Positions 25,889 to 33,854 of a stretch of DNA of 64,000 nucleotides are shown here, one piece after another. This stretch comes from UBA11986 sp031402435. GTDB lineage: Bacteria; Bacteroidota; Ignavibacteria; UBA10030; UBA6906. Within the stretch, counting starts at the first letter, position 1. Each line of letters opens with the position of its first letter. A program made the position numbers and the translations under genes. The stretch spans positions 1 to 64,000 of the forward strand of contig JANNSJ010000029.1 of NCBI GenBank assembly GCA_031402435.1. Reading direction: 5' to 3'. The notes beneath the pieces were generated by a model. That model had not been told where the DNA came from. It searched no databases and saw only the letters and a program-made list of their open reading frames with translations.

Positions 25889-27103
25889 ATGCACGGCAAG
25901 CACATCATCCTCGGCGTAACGGGCGGGATCGCCGCCTACAAGAGTGCGTGGCTGGTGCGGGAGTTTGTCAAGGCCGGCGCCGAGGTCCAGATAGTGATGA
26001 CGCGGAGTGCGACGCAATTCGTCACTCCGCTTACTCTTTCTACGCTCTCGCAGCGTGAAGCGATCATCGAAATGTTCCCGCCATCCACAGAGCAGCCAAC
26101 AGCGCAGTGGACGAAGCACATCGAGCTTGGCATGTGGGCGGACGTTATGCTCATTGCCCCCGCAACCGCAAACACGATTGCGAAACTTGCCAGCGGTCAG
26201 GCCGATGATTTCCTCACCACTCTTGCGCTTGCGCTTCGATGTCCACTGGCTATTGCACCGGCAATGGACGTGGACATGTACGTGAACCCGACAACGCAAC
26301 GAAACATTGATACACTCAAGGAAACAGGCTGCTTCATCATCGACCCGGAGAGCGGCGAACTCGCCAGCGGACTTACCGGTCTGGGACGGCTTCCGGAAGT
26401 TGACAAGCTGTTCGCGTTTGTTGAAGGCATCCTGAAGAAGTCGTATCAGGATCTTCGAGGAAAGAAAATACTCGTCACCGCCGGGCCGACGCAGGAACCG
26501 ATTGATCCGGTGCGGTACATTGGCAACCGGTCGTCAGGGAAGATGGGCTTTGCAATTGCAAACGCTGCGGCGTTGAGAGGCGCAGCCGTGACTCTGGTGA
26601 CCGGACCTGTTGCATTGAAGTCGCCGCGCAATGTCCGCCGCATCGATGTGGACACGGCGTGCGAGATGCACGAAGCGGTGACGAAGGAATTTTCCGCAAC
26701 CGATGTCGTCATCATGGCTGCTGCCGTAGCGGACTATGCGCCGAGCAATCCAACGGATCAGAAGATCAAACGCGAAGTGCAGGCATCCGACATGATGACG
26801 CTTTCGCTGAAAAAGAATCCGGACATTCTCAAGTCTCTCGGCGAACAGAAGAAGCATCAGGTTCTCGTGGGCTTCGCGCTGGAAACAAACGACGGCATCG
26901 AGAACGCAAAGAAGAAACTCGCGTCGAAGCATCTTGATGCGATTGTGCTCAACAATGTGTATGACGAGGGGGCTGCCTTCGGCACGGATACGAACATCGT
27001 CACACTCCTTACCAAAGATGGCAAGAGCGAACAACTGCCGAAGCTCTCGAAGTTTGATGTGGCAAACAGGATATTGGACCGTGTTGTGCAAATGTTGAAA
27101 TAA
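25889..27103 (+). CDS. coaBC: Bifunctional phosphopantothenoylcysteine decarboxylase / phosphopantothenate-cysteine ligase
   Basis: Two consecutive steps of coenzyme A synthesis in a 404-residue protein. The CoaC flavoprotein half (about 1-185) has GVTGGIAAYKS, the catalytic His in WTKHIELG, and PAMDVDMY where E. coli has PxMNxxMW; Asp in place of Asn is usual in Bacteroidota. The CoaB half (about 190-404) shows ILVTAGPTQEPIDPVRYIGN, SSGKMG and KIKREVQ. ATG at 25889 is used; a GTG directly before it could also serve. It closes the yicC-gmk-rpoZ-coaBC operon. panE of the same pathway is at 21.2 kb. Confidence 0.97.
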   Translation: MHGKHIILGVTGGIAAYKSAWLVREFVKAGAEVQIVMTRSATQFVTPLTLSTLSQREAIIEMFPPSTEQPTAQWTKHIELGMWADVMLIAPATANTIAKLASGQADDFLTTLALALRCPLAIAPAMDVDMYVNPTTQRNIDTLKETGCFIIDPESGELASGLTGLGRLPEVDKLFAFVEGILKKSYQDLRGKKILVTAGPTQEPIDPVRYIGNRSSGKMGFAIANAAALRGAAVTLVTGPVALKSPRNVRRIDVDTACEMHEAVTKEFSATDVVIMAAAVADYAPSNPTDQKIKREVQASDMMTLSLKKNPDILKSLGEQKKHQVLVGFALETNDGIENAKKKLASKHLDAIVLNNVYDEGAAFGTDTNIVTLLTKDGKSEQLPKLSKFDVANRILDRVVQMLK

Positions 27104-27167
27104 GCAGCCGTGAACGTAGTGGCGAACGCACTGCGTCGCCCCCGTGGACTCCGGGAGGAGAAGACCC

Positions 27168-27308
27168 CGTCAGTCTGAGCGCAGTGAACGTTTTCTGTGA
27201 ACGAAGTCGAAGACTGTTCAGAGTACCATTCGACATTACCCGATCATAACACCCTTCGACTTCGTCTCACTTGAGAAGCAGTGAGACTGCGCTCAGGGTG
27301 ACGATGAG
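27168..27308. repeat. Two copies of a dispersed palindromic repeat (CTGAGCGCAGTGA family)
   Basis: The gap after coaBC holds GTCAGTCTGAGCGCAGTGAA with GAACGAAGTCGAAGACTG (27169-27216) and a longer inverted repeat whose arms begin CACCCTTCGACTTCGTCTCA (27250) and end GACTGCGCTCAGGGTG (27300). The second folds into an imperfect hairpin. Similar TTCGACTACGCTCAGGGTGA-type elements are scattered between genes in many bacteria. No gene or T-tract is seen here. Confidence 0.7.
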
Positions 27309-27322
27309 AGTGAAAAGTTAGC

Positions 27323-28132
27323 ATGGAAAACAATCCCCAACAACCGACCGACGACACAGCCAGCGTTCTTCGCGACGTGCAGGAGTTCCTCAAGCAGGAA
27401 CAACTGCTCTTCGGCGACACATTGCTGAGTGAACAACCAACGCCCCACATAACGGAAGACCAACCCGTGGCCACCAGGAAAGAAGTTGCAAAGGTTCCAT
27501 TGCTGTTCGAGTTGCCACCCCCTTCAACGCCGCGCGTCGCGGAGCCGGTGACCACGGAGCCGTGGGGCAATGCAACGACTCTCGACGACATGAACAAGCA
27601 GATATGCAACTGCTTCAAGTGCGCACTCGGACATACACGCACGAAGTTCGTCTTTGGTGTTGGGAATCCGCATGCAACGTTCATGCTGGTGGGCGAAGCC
27701 CCGGGAGCGGATGAAGACGCGCAGGGAGAGCCGTTTGTAGGCCGGGCCGGACAACTCCTGAACAAGATTATCGAAGCAATCCAGTTCAAGCGGGAGGATG
27801 TCTACATCGTCAACATTCTCAAGTGCAGGCCGCCGAACAACCGGAAGCCGCAACCCGAGGAAGTGGAGCAGTGCATTCCGTATTTGAAGAAGCAGATTCA
27901 GTTGATCAAGCCGAAGGTGATTCTCTGTCTCGGCCTCACGGCTGCCGAGAACCTGCTCGGCACCACGGAATCGCTTGGCAAACTGCGCAACCGTGTGATG
28001 CAGTATGAAGGAATCCCGTTGATGGTCACGTACCATCCCGCAGCGCTTCTCCGTAACCCCAACTGGAAACGTCCCGCGTGGGAGGATGTGCAGGCAATAA
28101 AGAAGTTGCATGATGAGTTGGTGGCGAAGTAA
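27323..28132 (+). CDS. Uracil-DNA glycosylase, family 4 (iron-sulfur)
   Basis: Removes uracil from DNA in base-excision repair. Of 269 residues, the first 85 or so are a low-complexity extension; the catalytic domain follows. The 4Fe-4S ligands are Cys97, Cys100, Cys168 and Cys184 (C-x2-C, then C-x15-C), as in family 4. Motif 1 is GEAPGADED with GEPFVGRAG after it, and motif 2 is the HPAALLR histidine loop. Cys95 is an extra cysteine. It is preceded by repeat DNA and so has its own transcription, about 220 bp after coaBC. A 182-bp gap with repeats separates it from dnaB. Confidence 0.93.
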   Translation: MENNPQQPTDDTASVLRDVQEFLKQEQLLFGDTLLSEQPTPHITEDQPVATRKEVAKVPLLFELPPPSTPRVAEPVTTEPWGNATTLDDMNKQICNCFKCALGHTRTKFVFGVGNPHATFMLVGEAPGADEDAQGEPFVGRAGQLLNKIIEAIQFKREDVYIVNILKCRPPNNRKPQPEEVEQCIPYLKKQIQLIKPKVILCLGLTAAENLLGTTESLGKLRNRVMQYEGIPLMVTYHPAALLRNPNWKRPAWEDVQAIKKLHDELVAK

Positions 28133-28140
28133 CCATGGTG

Positions 28141-28237
28141 CTGTCATTGCGAGCATGCTTCTCAATGCGAAGCAATCCCGCTTCCCAATCCAACGTCATG
28201 CTGAGCGCAGTGAGTGTTTTATGCGAACGAAGTCCAG
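28141..28237. repeat. Dispersed intergenic repeats between udg and dnaB
   Basis: GTCATTGCGAGCATGC with GCGAAGCAATCCCG (28143-28181) resembles the widespread CATTGCGAGGAG...CGAAGCAATC element. It is followed by AACGTCATGCTGAGCGCAGTG and GCGAACGAAGTCCAG (28192-28236), a further copy of the CTGAGCGCAGTGA family seen at 27169. No T-tract or gene is present. Confidence 0.6.
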
Positions 28238-28313
28238 ATTAACAAAGACGAACACACAATTGTTCTTGATGTTTTGGTCCGTTAATTGGTAGTATTGATG
28301 AAGGTCTTTCTTT

Positions 28314-29747
28314 ATGGCTGAACCAGTCTTATTACGCAAAGCAATAGAGTCACCGACCGTCTCTGAGGGTCGCGTACCGCCGCAAGCTGTGGACATCGAG
28401 GCGCAGGTGCTCGGCGCGCTGTTGCTTGAGCGCGAAGCAATCTCCAAGGTGATCGAAGTCCTTGATGAGGATGCCTTCCACGCGGATTATCACAAGAAGA
28501 TCTTCCAGGCCATCATGGCCATGTTCGAGAAGAGCGAGCCGGTCGATACGATCACGCTTGCCGAGGAGTTGCGTCGCCGTGGACATCTCGAACTGATTGG
28601 TGGCGAGCCGTACCTTGCCGAGCTTTCCATGAACGTGACTTCAGGCGCGAACGTTGAGTACCATGCGCGCATCGTGCTCGAGAAGTCGCTCATGCGTGCG
28701 TTGATCACGGCAAGCTCCAGCATTGCCAACCGCGCGTTCAGTTCGCAGGAGGATGCATTCGATCTGCTGGATGAATCCGAGCAGGCGATTTTTACCATCT
28801 CCGAGAAACGCCTGAAGCGCAGCTTCACGTCCATGCACACGGCAGTGCACGACACGCTGGAGATGCTTGAGGCAATCCACGGCAAACATGGTGGCGTGAA
28901 CGGCGTGCCCACAGGTTTCAGAGATCTCGACTCGCTGACCGGCGGCTGGCAAAACTCCGATCTCATCATCATTGCCGGACGGCCAAGCTCGGGCAAAACG
29001 TCGTTCGCTCTTTCGCTCGCACGCAACGCGGCGGGACATGCGGAGAAGCCCACGGGCGTCGGCATCTTCTCGCTTGAAATGGCCACGAACCAACTGGTGA
29101 TGCGTTTGCTCTGCGCCGAAGCGAAGGTGGACGCGCATGCGGTCCGCACGGGCAGGCTTCCCGAGGAGGAATGGAAGCGCCTCAGCATCGCGGCCGGTCG
29201 TCTGACGAACCAGCAAATCTACATTGACGACACGGCAAGCCTCGGTATCCTCGAACTGCGCGCAAAGGCTCGCCGCTTGAAAGTGGAACGTAACATCGGA
29301 ATGATTATTGTCGACTACCTCCAGCTTATGTCCGGCCCGAGGGCCGCTGAGAACCGCGAGAAGGAAATCTCGGCAATCTCACGATCGCTCAAGGCGCTGG
29401 CAAAAGAACTCGTCATCCCGGTGATTGCACTCTCTCAGTTGAGCCGTGCCGTTGAAGCCCGCACGGACAAGCGGCCCATACTCTCGGATTTACGCGAATC
29501 GGGCGCGATTGAACAGGATGCAGACGTTGTCATGTTTGTGCATCGTCCCGAAATGTACATGGACCCGAACTCCGAAGAGGGGCAGACGTCTCACGGCACA
29601 GCGGATATCATCGTTGGCAAGCAGCGTAACGGCCCGATCGACGATGTGAAGCTTGCGTTCGTGCACCGGTATGCGCGCTTCGAGAACCTCGCACCAGCGG
29701 CCTTTGATACCATGCCCGTCGGCCCGGATGAGGACACGGCTTTTTAG
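28314..29747 (+). CDS. dnaB: Replicative DNA helicase DnaB
   Basis: Hexameric 5'-3' helicase of the replication fork. The 477-residue protein has the N-terminal collar domain (about 22-125; PPQAVDIEAQVLGALLLERE), a linker, and a RecA-like motor: Walker A GRPSSGKTSFA (about 222-232), motif H2 IIVDYLQLMSG, the ALSQLSRAVEARTDKRP motif H3, and the DLRESGAIEQDADVVMF motif H4. No intein is present. It is monocistronic, between two repeat-containing gaps. Together with dnaX at 7.1 kb it gives two replisome genes in the window. Confidence 0.98.
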   Translation: MAEPVLLRKAIESPTVSEGRVPPQAVDIEAQVLGALLLEREAISKVIEVLDEDAFHADYHKKIFQAIMAMFEKSEPVDTITLAEELRRRGHLELIGGEPYLAELSMNVTSGANVEYHARIVLEKSLMRALITASSSIANRAFSSQEDAFDLLDESEQAIFTISEKRLKRSFTSMHTAVHDTLEMLEAIHGKHGGVNGVPTGFRDLDSLTGGWQNSDLIIIAGRPSSGKTSFALSLARNAAGHAEKPTGVGIFSLEMATNQLVMRLLCAEAKVDAHAVRTGRLPEEEWKRLSIAAGRLTNQQIYIDDTASLGILELRAKARRLKVERNIGMIIVDYLQLMSGPRAAENREKEISAISRSLKALAKELVIPVIALSQLSRAVEARTDKRPILSDLRESGAIEQDADVVMFVHRPEMYMDPNSEEGQTSHGTADIIVGKQRNGPIDDVKLAFVHRYARFENLAPAAFDTMPVGPDEDTAF

Positions 29748-29752
29748 AAATA

Positions 29753-29969
29753 TTATCCACGAAGAACACGAAGAGTCACGAAGGAAGATAGACCATGTTA
29801 TTTTTTTGTTGGTAGACTAGTGTCGTTCGTGGATAAATCGCCTGGGTAGGACAGACATTCTTGTCTGTCCGCAGAGCATAAAAGATTATCCACGAATAAC
29901 ACGAAGTGACACGAAGAGAAAATTATCCAATATTATATTTTTCGTGGTCTTCGTGTCCTTCGTGGATAA
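29753..29969. repeat. Two inverted-repeat units of the TTATCCACGAA family with a central hairpin
   Basis: TTATCCACGAAGAACACGAA (29753) is matched by TTCGTGGATAA (29826-29836), and TTATCCACGAATAACACGAA (29886) by TTCGTGTCCTTCGTGGATAA (29950-29969). Between them lies a perfect 9-bp hairpin GGACAGACA-TTCT-TGTCTGTCC (29849-29870). The DNA is non-coding. The arms contain TTATCCACG, eight of nine bases of a DnaA box, probably by chance. A similar unit is at 31720-31776. Confidence 0.75.
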
Positions 29970-29982
29970 AACAATTGACCAT

Positions 29983-30876
29983 ATGAAAAAACCCACGACA
30001 TCGCGACGCAGCTTCATCAGCCAGCTTGCATTCCTTGCAGGCGGAATGGCTGTACCGTCTGCGTTTCGCGAGCAAGCCCTCGCAAAAGAAAAACCCTCCG
30101 ACGAGCAGATCGTCAAACGTAAGTTCGCGCTTGCCGTAAAGGAATCCCTGCACGAACGCCCGATGGGCGAGGTGATGGTTGCGGTCGGTACTTCCTTTCT
30201 CGGCACGCCATACGTTGCCGGCACACTTGAAACACCGGGCGATGAACGGCTTGTAGTAAACCTCCACGGACTTGACTGCGTGACGTTCGTTGAGAATACG
30301 CTTGCCCTCTCCAGATGCATCAAGATGCGCACGAGCACGTTTGACGAGTTCAAAGAGCAGTTGAAATTCATCCGCTACCGCGGCGGTGCCCTCGATGGCT
30401 ATCCCAGCAGACTGCATTACTTCTCCGATTGGATCGATGACAACGAGGGCAAGATCGTTATCCGCGACGTCACGCAGGAGATTGGCGGTGTGCCATGTAA
30501 AAAACAACTGTCGTTCATGTCCGCACATCCCTCTTCATACAAGCAGTTGAGCAATCAGCGATACCTTGAGAAAATCACCGGGATCGAAACTGAAATCAAT
30601 CTCCGGCAGCACTTCTACATCCCGAAAGATCAGATGAAGGATGCAGAGAAGGGAATTGAGCCGGGCGACATTATCGGTATCACGACCTCCATCGAAGGGC
30701 TCGATATTGTCCATACAGGCATAGCGATCCGCACGAATGGAGTGCTGAGGTATTTACACGCGCCGCTCAGCAAAGGCAAGGTGCAGATCAGCGAAGCGCC
30801 GCTGGTGGCGTATCTGGCTTCACACACGAAGCAAACAGGAATCATGGTGGCTCGCCCATTGGAACAGGCATCGTAG
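29983..30876 (+). CDS. DUF1460 (N-acetylmuramoyl-L-alanine amidase-like) protein, Tat-exported
   Basis: A 297-residue protein of the DUF1460 family, NlpC/P60-like fold enzymes proposed to act on cell-wall peptides. The core motif LHGLDCVTFVENTLALSRCI supplies the presumed catalytic Cys, and FYIPKDQ and GDIIGITTSIEGLDIVHTG the histidine region. The N-terminus SRRSFISQLAFLAGG is a twin-arginine-type signal (RR then hydrophobic stretch). The ATG at 29983 is chosen because it starts the signal; an upstream in-frame start lies inside a repeat element. The upstream repeats leave little room for a promoter. Confidence 0.85.
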   Translation: MKKPTTSRRSFISQLAFLAGGMAVPSAFREQALAKEKPSDEQIVKRKFALAVKESLHERPMGEVMVAVGTSFLGTPYVAGTLETPGDERLVVNLHGLDCVTFVENTLALSRCIKMRTSTFDEFKEQLKFIRYRGGALDGYPSRLHYFSDWIDDNEGKIVIRDVTQEIGGVPCKKQLSFMSAHPSSYKQLSNQRYLEKITGIETEINLRQHFYIPKDQMKDAEKGIEPGDIIGITTSIEGLDIVHTGIAIRTNGVLRYLHAPLSKGKVQISEAPLVAYLASHTKQTGIMVARPLEQAS

Positions 30877-30916
30877 GTTTTCACTCATTCATCATAACAT
30901 TCAGAAAGGTGCGTCA

Positions 30917-31705
30917 ATGAACCACGCAAGCATTCGCGCGGCGATGATTGTCCTCTGTATCCTCGGGCTTGCAATATCCGCGGTAGCACAGGGACTTTAC
31001 CTGGAGTCAACGATATCTGGCGCGATCGGTGAGCGTCATGAACAAATGTGGGCCATCCCGAAGAAGATGAAGGGCGTCAGCAAAGAGACAGGCGAAACGT
31101 ACATCGTGCGGCTTGACAAGGAGTTGTTCATCACGCTCGATCCGGCGGAAAAAACCTATACCGAAATGACGTTTGCAGAAATGGAAGCGATGATGAAGAA
31201 GGTTGGTGGCAAGATGGATGCGAGGATGGCGGAGATGAAGAAAAAGCTCGCCGACATGCCTGAAGAGCAGCGTAAGATGGTTGAGCAAATGATGGGAGAC
31301 AAGATGGGAGGAGCCAGTGAGGCCAAGATCGAGGTCCAGAAGACCGGCGAAAAGAAAAAGCTCAGTGGTTTCACATGCACAAAGTTCGTTGCCACACAGG
31401 ACGGCAACGAAATAATGACGCTGTGGGCAACAAAGGACGTGTCGGGATTTGATGCCATGAAGAAGGACTGGGAGGAATTCGGAAAACGTATGATGGCAAT
31501 GAACCCGATGGGGAAGGGCCTGGGGGATGCGTTCAAACAGGTTGATGGCTTTCCAATCCAGACCGAACTTCGTGGCATGACGAGTACCGTGACAAAGATC
31601 GAAAAGAAGACCGCACCAGCGAGCGAGTTTGAAGTTCCGGCTGGTTACAAGAAGGTACAGTCGAAGATGATGGAAGAAATGGGTGGTACAGACGAGCAGG
31701 ACTAA
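30917..31705 (+). CDS. DUF4412-domain exported protein
   Basis: A 262-residue exported protein. A signal peptide (about 1-24, cut after AVAQ) precedes a DUF4412-like beta domain (GLYLESTISGA to YIVRLDKELFITLDP) interrupted by a Met/Lys/Glu-rich helical insert (about 83-140; EMEAMMKKVGGKM, KMVEQMMG). The C-terminal half resumes the beta domain (KLSGFTCTKFVATQDGNEIM). Function is not known for the family. AGAAAGG precedes the ATG. It follows the DUF1460 gene by 40 bp and probably shares its transcript, which ends at the 31720-31776 hairpin. Confidence 0.8.
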   Translation: MNHASIRAAMIVLCILGLAISAVAQGLYLESTISGAIGERHEQMWAIPKKMKGVSKETGETYIVRLDKELFITLDPAEKTYTEMTFAEMEAMMKKVGGKMDARMAEMKKKLADMPEEQRKMVEQMMGDKMGGASEAKIEVQKTGEKKKLSGFTCTKFVATQDGNEIMTLWATKDVSGFDAMKKDWEEFGKRMMAMNPMGKGLGDAFKQVDGFPIQTELRGMTSTVTKIEKKTAPASEFEVPAGYKKVQSKMMEEMGGTDEQD

Positions 31706-31719
31706 CTAATTTTTTTTCT

Positions 31720-31776
31720 ATCCACGAAGGACACGAAGAAACACTAATTCATGGTGTATTCGTGTCCTTCGTGGAT
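31720..31776. repeat. Long perfect inverted repeat acting as likely bidirectional terminator
   Basis: ATCCACGAAGGACACGAA (31720-31737) is the exact reverse complement of TTCGTGTCCTTCGTGGAT (31759-31776), an 18-bp perfect stem. T-rich tracts lie on both outer sides (eight T at 31710-31718; attattttt at 31776-31784). The right arm and the next two bases form the TAA stop codon of the convergent GT2 gene. It belongs to the same repeat family as 29753-29969. Confidence 0.8.
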
Positions 31777-32594
31777 TATTTTTCCAATCCCACCTTGCAT
31801 CGCGACTCACTCATCTTCTTCACCATCTCGAATCGATCCCAGCACGCATCAGACACCTTCGTAAGCGGGTGCCAGATGTGGTACTGAATCGCAAGGTTGC
31901 GCATCGACTTGCCCGTTACGCCGATCAGCGACAGTCGGTATTGCACATCCGAATCTTCGCCACAGCCCGGACCGTCGTACAGTTCATCGAAGCCGTTGAT
32001 TGCGACGAGATCCTTTTTTGCGACGGAGAAATTACTGCCAAGCATTCCCCGCACGTTCCGAAGAAGCAGCTTGCGTACAAGCCGGCTCGGCATGCGGATG
32101 CCATCTTCAACACGCAACGACTTTCCTCTCCATCCATCTTTCCATTCATCCAAACCATAGCGCTCGAACTCGCCGCTTCGTACTTTCTCCAGCGTTAGTG
32201 CTTTCGACCATCGCTCGCTTGTTTCCACTCTGCGTCCAAGCAGGACTTTGTTTTCCTCGCGTTCATTCCAATGGTCGAGGAGGAAATGCCTTCCCGGCAA
32301 ACAATCGCCGTCAATGAACACGATGTGTTCGGTCCGCGCAGCACGGATGCCGTTGTTCAGCATGGTGTTCTTCCTCCAGCCCCTGTCTTCATGCCAGAGA
32401 TGAGTAATCGGGTAGCTGTAGTTCCGTTGTGCTTCTGCGATGACATCGAATATTTCCAGGCCGGAGCCATCGTCTGCGATGATTACTTCAAAGTCGACAA
32501 TGGATTGGCGTGCACATGCGGCAAGAACAAGCCGGAGGTTTTCGGGCTTGTTGTAGACTGCGATGACGAGTGAGAGTTTGAGAGAGGGACTCAA
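31776..32594 (-). CDS. Family 2 glycosyltransferase
   Basis: A 272-residue GT-A fold enzyme that transfers a sugar from a nucleotide-sugar donor, without membrane helices. The N-terminus LKLSLVIAVYNKPENLRLVL and IIADDGSG form the donor site; FIDGDCLPG holds the DxD-like metal motif; GSNFSVAKKDLVAINGFDE and CGEDSDVQYRL match the galactosyltransferase-like C-terminal block. The acceptor is unknown. The start codon is TTG at 32594 because a stop codon lies six bases upstream and no ATG precedes the conserved region. The gene's TAA stop is made by the repeat element at its 3' end. Confidence 0.88.
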   Translation of the reverse strand: MSPSLKLSLVIAVYNKPENLRLVLAACARQSIVDFEVIIADDGSGLEIFDVIAEAQRNYSYPITHLWHEDRGWRKNTMLNNGIRAARTEHIVFIDGDCLPGRHFLLDHWNEREENKVLLGRRVETSERWSKALTLEKVRSGEFERYGLDEWKDGWRGKSLRVEDGIRMPSRLVRKLLLRNVRGMLGSNFSVAKKDLVAINGFDELYDGPGCGEDSDVQYRLSLIGVTGKSMRNLAIQYHIWHPLTKVSDACWDRFEMVKKMSESRCKVGLEK

Positions 32595-32644
32595 TAGTTA
32601 TTCTGGTTGTGCAAGTCAGCCTGAGGATGTGTTTGACGTTCCAT

Positions 32645-33700
32645 CTATTTCCACACGCCGGGAATTGCCATTGAACACTTCGGACATGATCCGTTCCTAA
32701 GATAGTTGTTCAGCACACAGAAGCCGAATCGTTCAATAAGCATCTCGTTGCAGGATGGACAGTACGTGTTCTCGTAATTACGCACTGCGCCGGGAATGTT
32801 GCCCGCATACACATAGTGAAGGCCCGCAGCATATCCAATCTCAGCAGCACGGAGCAATGTTTGTACTGGAGTATTGTCCCGGTCAGTCATTTTGTAGTCT
32901 TGATGGAATGCCGTCACGTGCCACGGGATGTCTGGAGACACCGACACGAGAAAGTCCGCGATGTCTTTCAGCTCTTCATTCGAATCATTGAAGCCGGGAA
33001 TCGTGAGCGTTACGATCTCCACCCAGATGCCGAAGCTCTTGAGCGTGCGGATGGTGTCGAGGACATTCTCAAGTTTTCCGCCGAGCTGTTGATAGTTCTT
33101 CTGGCGGAAGCTTTTCAGATCGATCTTGTAGAGATCAATATGTGGCCGGATGTAGTCCAGCACTTCCGGCGTGCCGTTGCCGTTGGAGACGTACGAGCAT
33201 TTGATGTTGTACGTCTTCGCCAGCTTGAAGATCTCCACTGCCCACTCGCTCGTGATCAGCGGCTCGTTGTACGTGCTTGTGATAACGGGTGCTTTGTGTT
33301 CCAGCGCCAGTCCGACAATCTCTTCCGGTGTGGAAAATTGAGGAGGTGCCGTTGCATTTTCGTCCCGGATCGCTTGGGAGGTGAACCAATTCTGACAATA
33401 GGCGCAGTGATAATCGCAGCCCAACATGCCGAAACTCAACGCCGTCGAGCCCGGCAGCGCATGAAAGAAAGGCTTCTTTTCCATGGGATCGAGGGCAACG
33501 CCTGCAGTGTATCCATGTGGTACATACAGCACACCGCCTTTGTTGTAGCGAACTTTGCAGATACCATCATGGTCGGGTGTGATTTTACACCTGTGTCCGC
33601 ACGCGAAACACCGCACCCGATCGTTGGGCATCTTCTCGTAGAGGTCGCCTTCTTTCACGTGTTGTGCAAGAAGGTCGTGCAGTGTTACGGCTTCGGGCAT
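32645..33700 (-). CDS. amrS: AmmeMemoRadiSam system radical SAM enzyme (AmrS)
   Basis: A 351-residue radical SAM protein of the AmrS (pyruvate formate-lyase activase-like) family. An N-terminal Cys-rich segment (RCFACGHRCK, then GICKVRYN) precedes the 4Fe-4S motif CDYHCAYC and the YNEPLI loop. The C-terminus holds a zinc-ribbon-like pair (YCPSCNEML; SCPKCSM). AmrS normally works with AMMECR1 and Memo proteins; neither is encoded nearby. ATG at 33700 is preceded by AAGGA; upstream in-frame residues are not family-like. The role of the system is unresolved. Confidence 0.9.
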   Translation of the reverse strand: MPEAVTLHDLLAQHVKEGDLYEKMPNDRVRCFACGHRCKITPDHDGICKVRYNKGGVLYVPHGYTAGVALDPMEKKPFFHALPGSTALSFGMLGCDYHCAYCQNWFTSQAIRDENATAPPQFSTPEEIVGLALEHKAPVITSTYNEPLITSEWAVEIFKLAKTYNIKCSYVSNGNGTPEVLDYIRPHIDLYKIDLKSFRQKNYQQLGGKLENVLDTIRTLKSFGIWVEIVTLTIPGFNDSNEELKDIADFLVSVSPDIPWHVTAFHQDYKMTDRDNTPVQTLLRAAEIGYAAGLHYVYAGNIPGAVRNYENTYCPSCNEMLIERFGFCVLNNYLRNGSCPKCSMAIPGVWK

Positions 33701-33761
33701 TACGGAGTTCCTTTGTGTACAGCTAATATACCATTGCCCTGGTACAGATGTCAAGAAGAGC

Positions 33762-33854
33762 TAACCACAGAGAACGCCGAGTTCGCAGAGACAAAAGCAA
33801 AAAACGGATTGTCTAACAATACATCCTCTGTGTTCTCCGCGCTCTCTGCGGTTA
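33762..33854. repeat. Inverted repeat of the CCACAGAGAACGC family overlapping the nfo stop codon
   Basis: TAACCACAGAGAACGCCGAG (33762) and CTCTCTGCGGTTA (33842-33854) are imperfect inverted arms separated by about 60 bp, with CTCTGTGTTCTCCGCG next to the right arm. The terminal TTA is the complement of the TAA stop codon of nfo. The element resembles CACAGAGAACACAGAG-type intergenic repeats known from many genomes. It is probably non-coding. Confidence 0.7.

Noticed and set aside
29886..29969. TTATCCACG words as DnaA boxes forming an origin
   Set aside because: They lie in a dispersed repeat family, differ from the box at the last base, and recur at 31.7 kb without other origin features.
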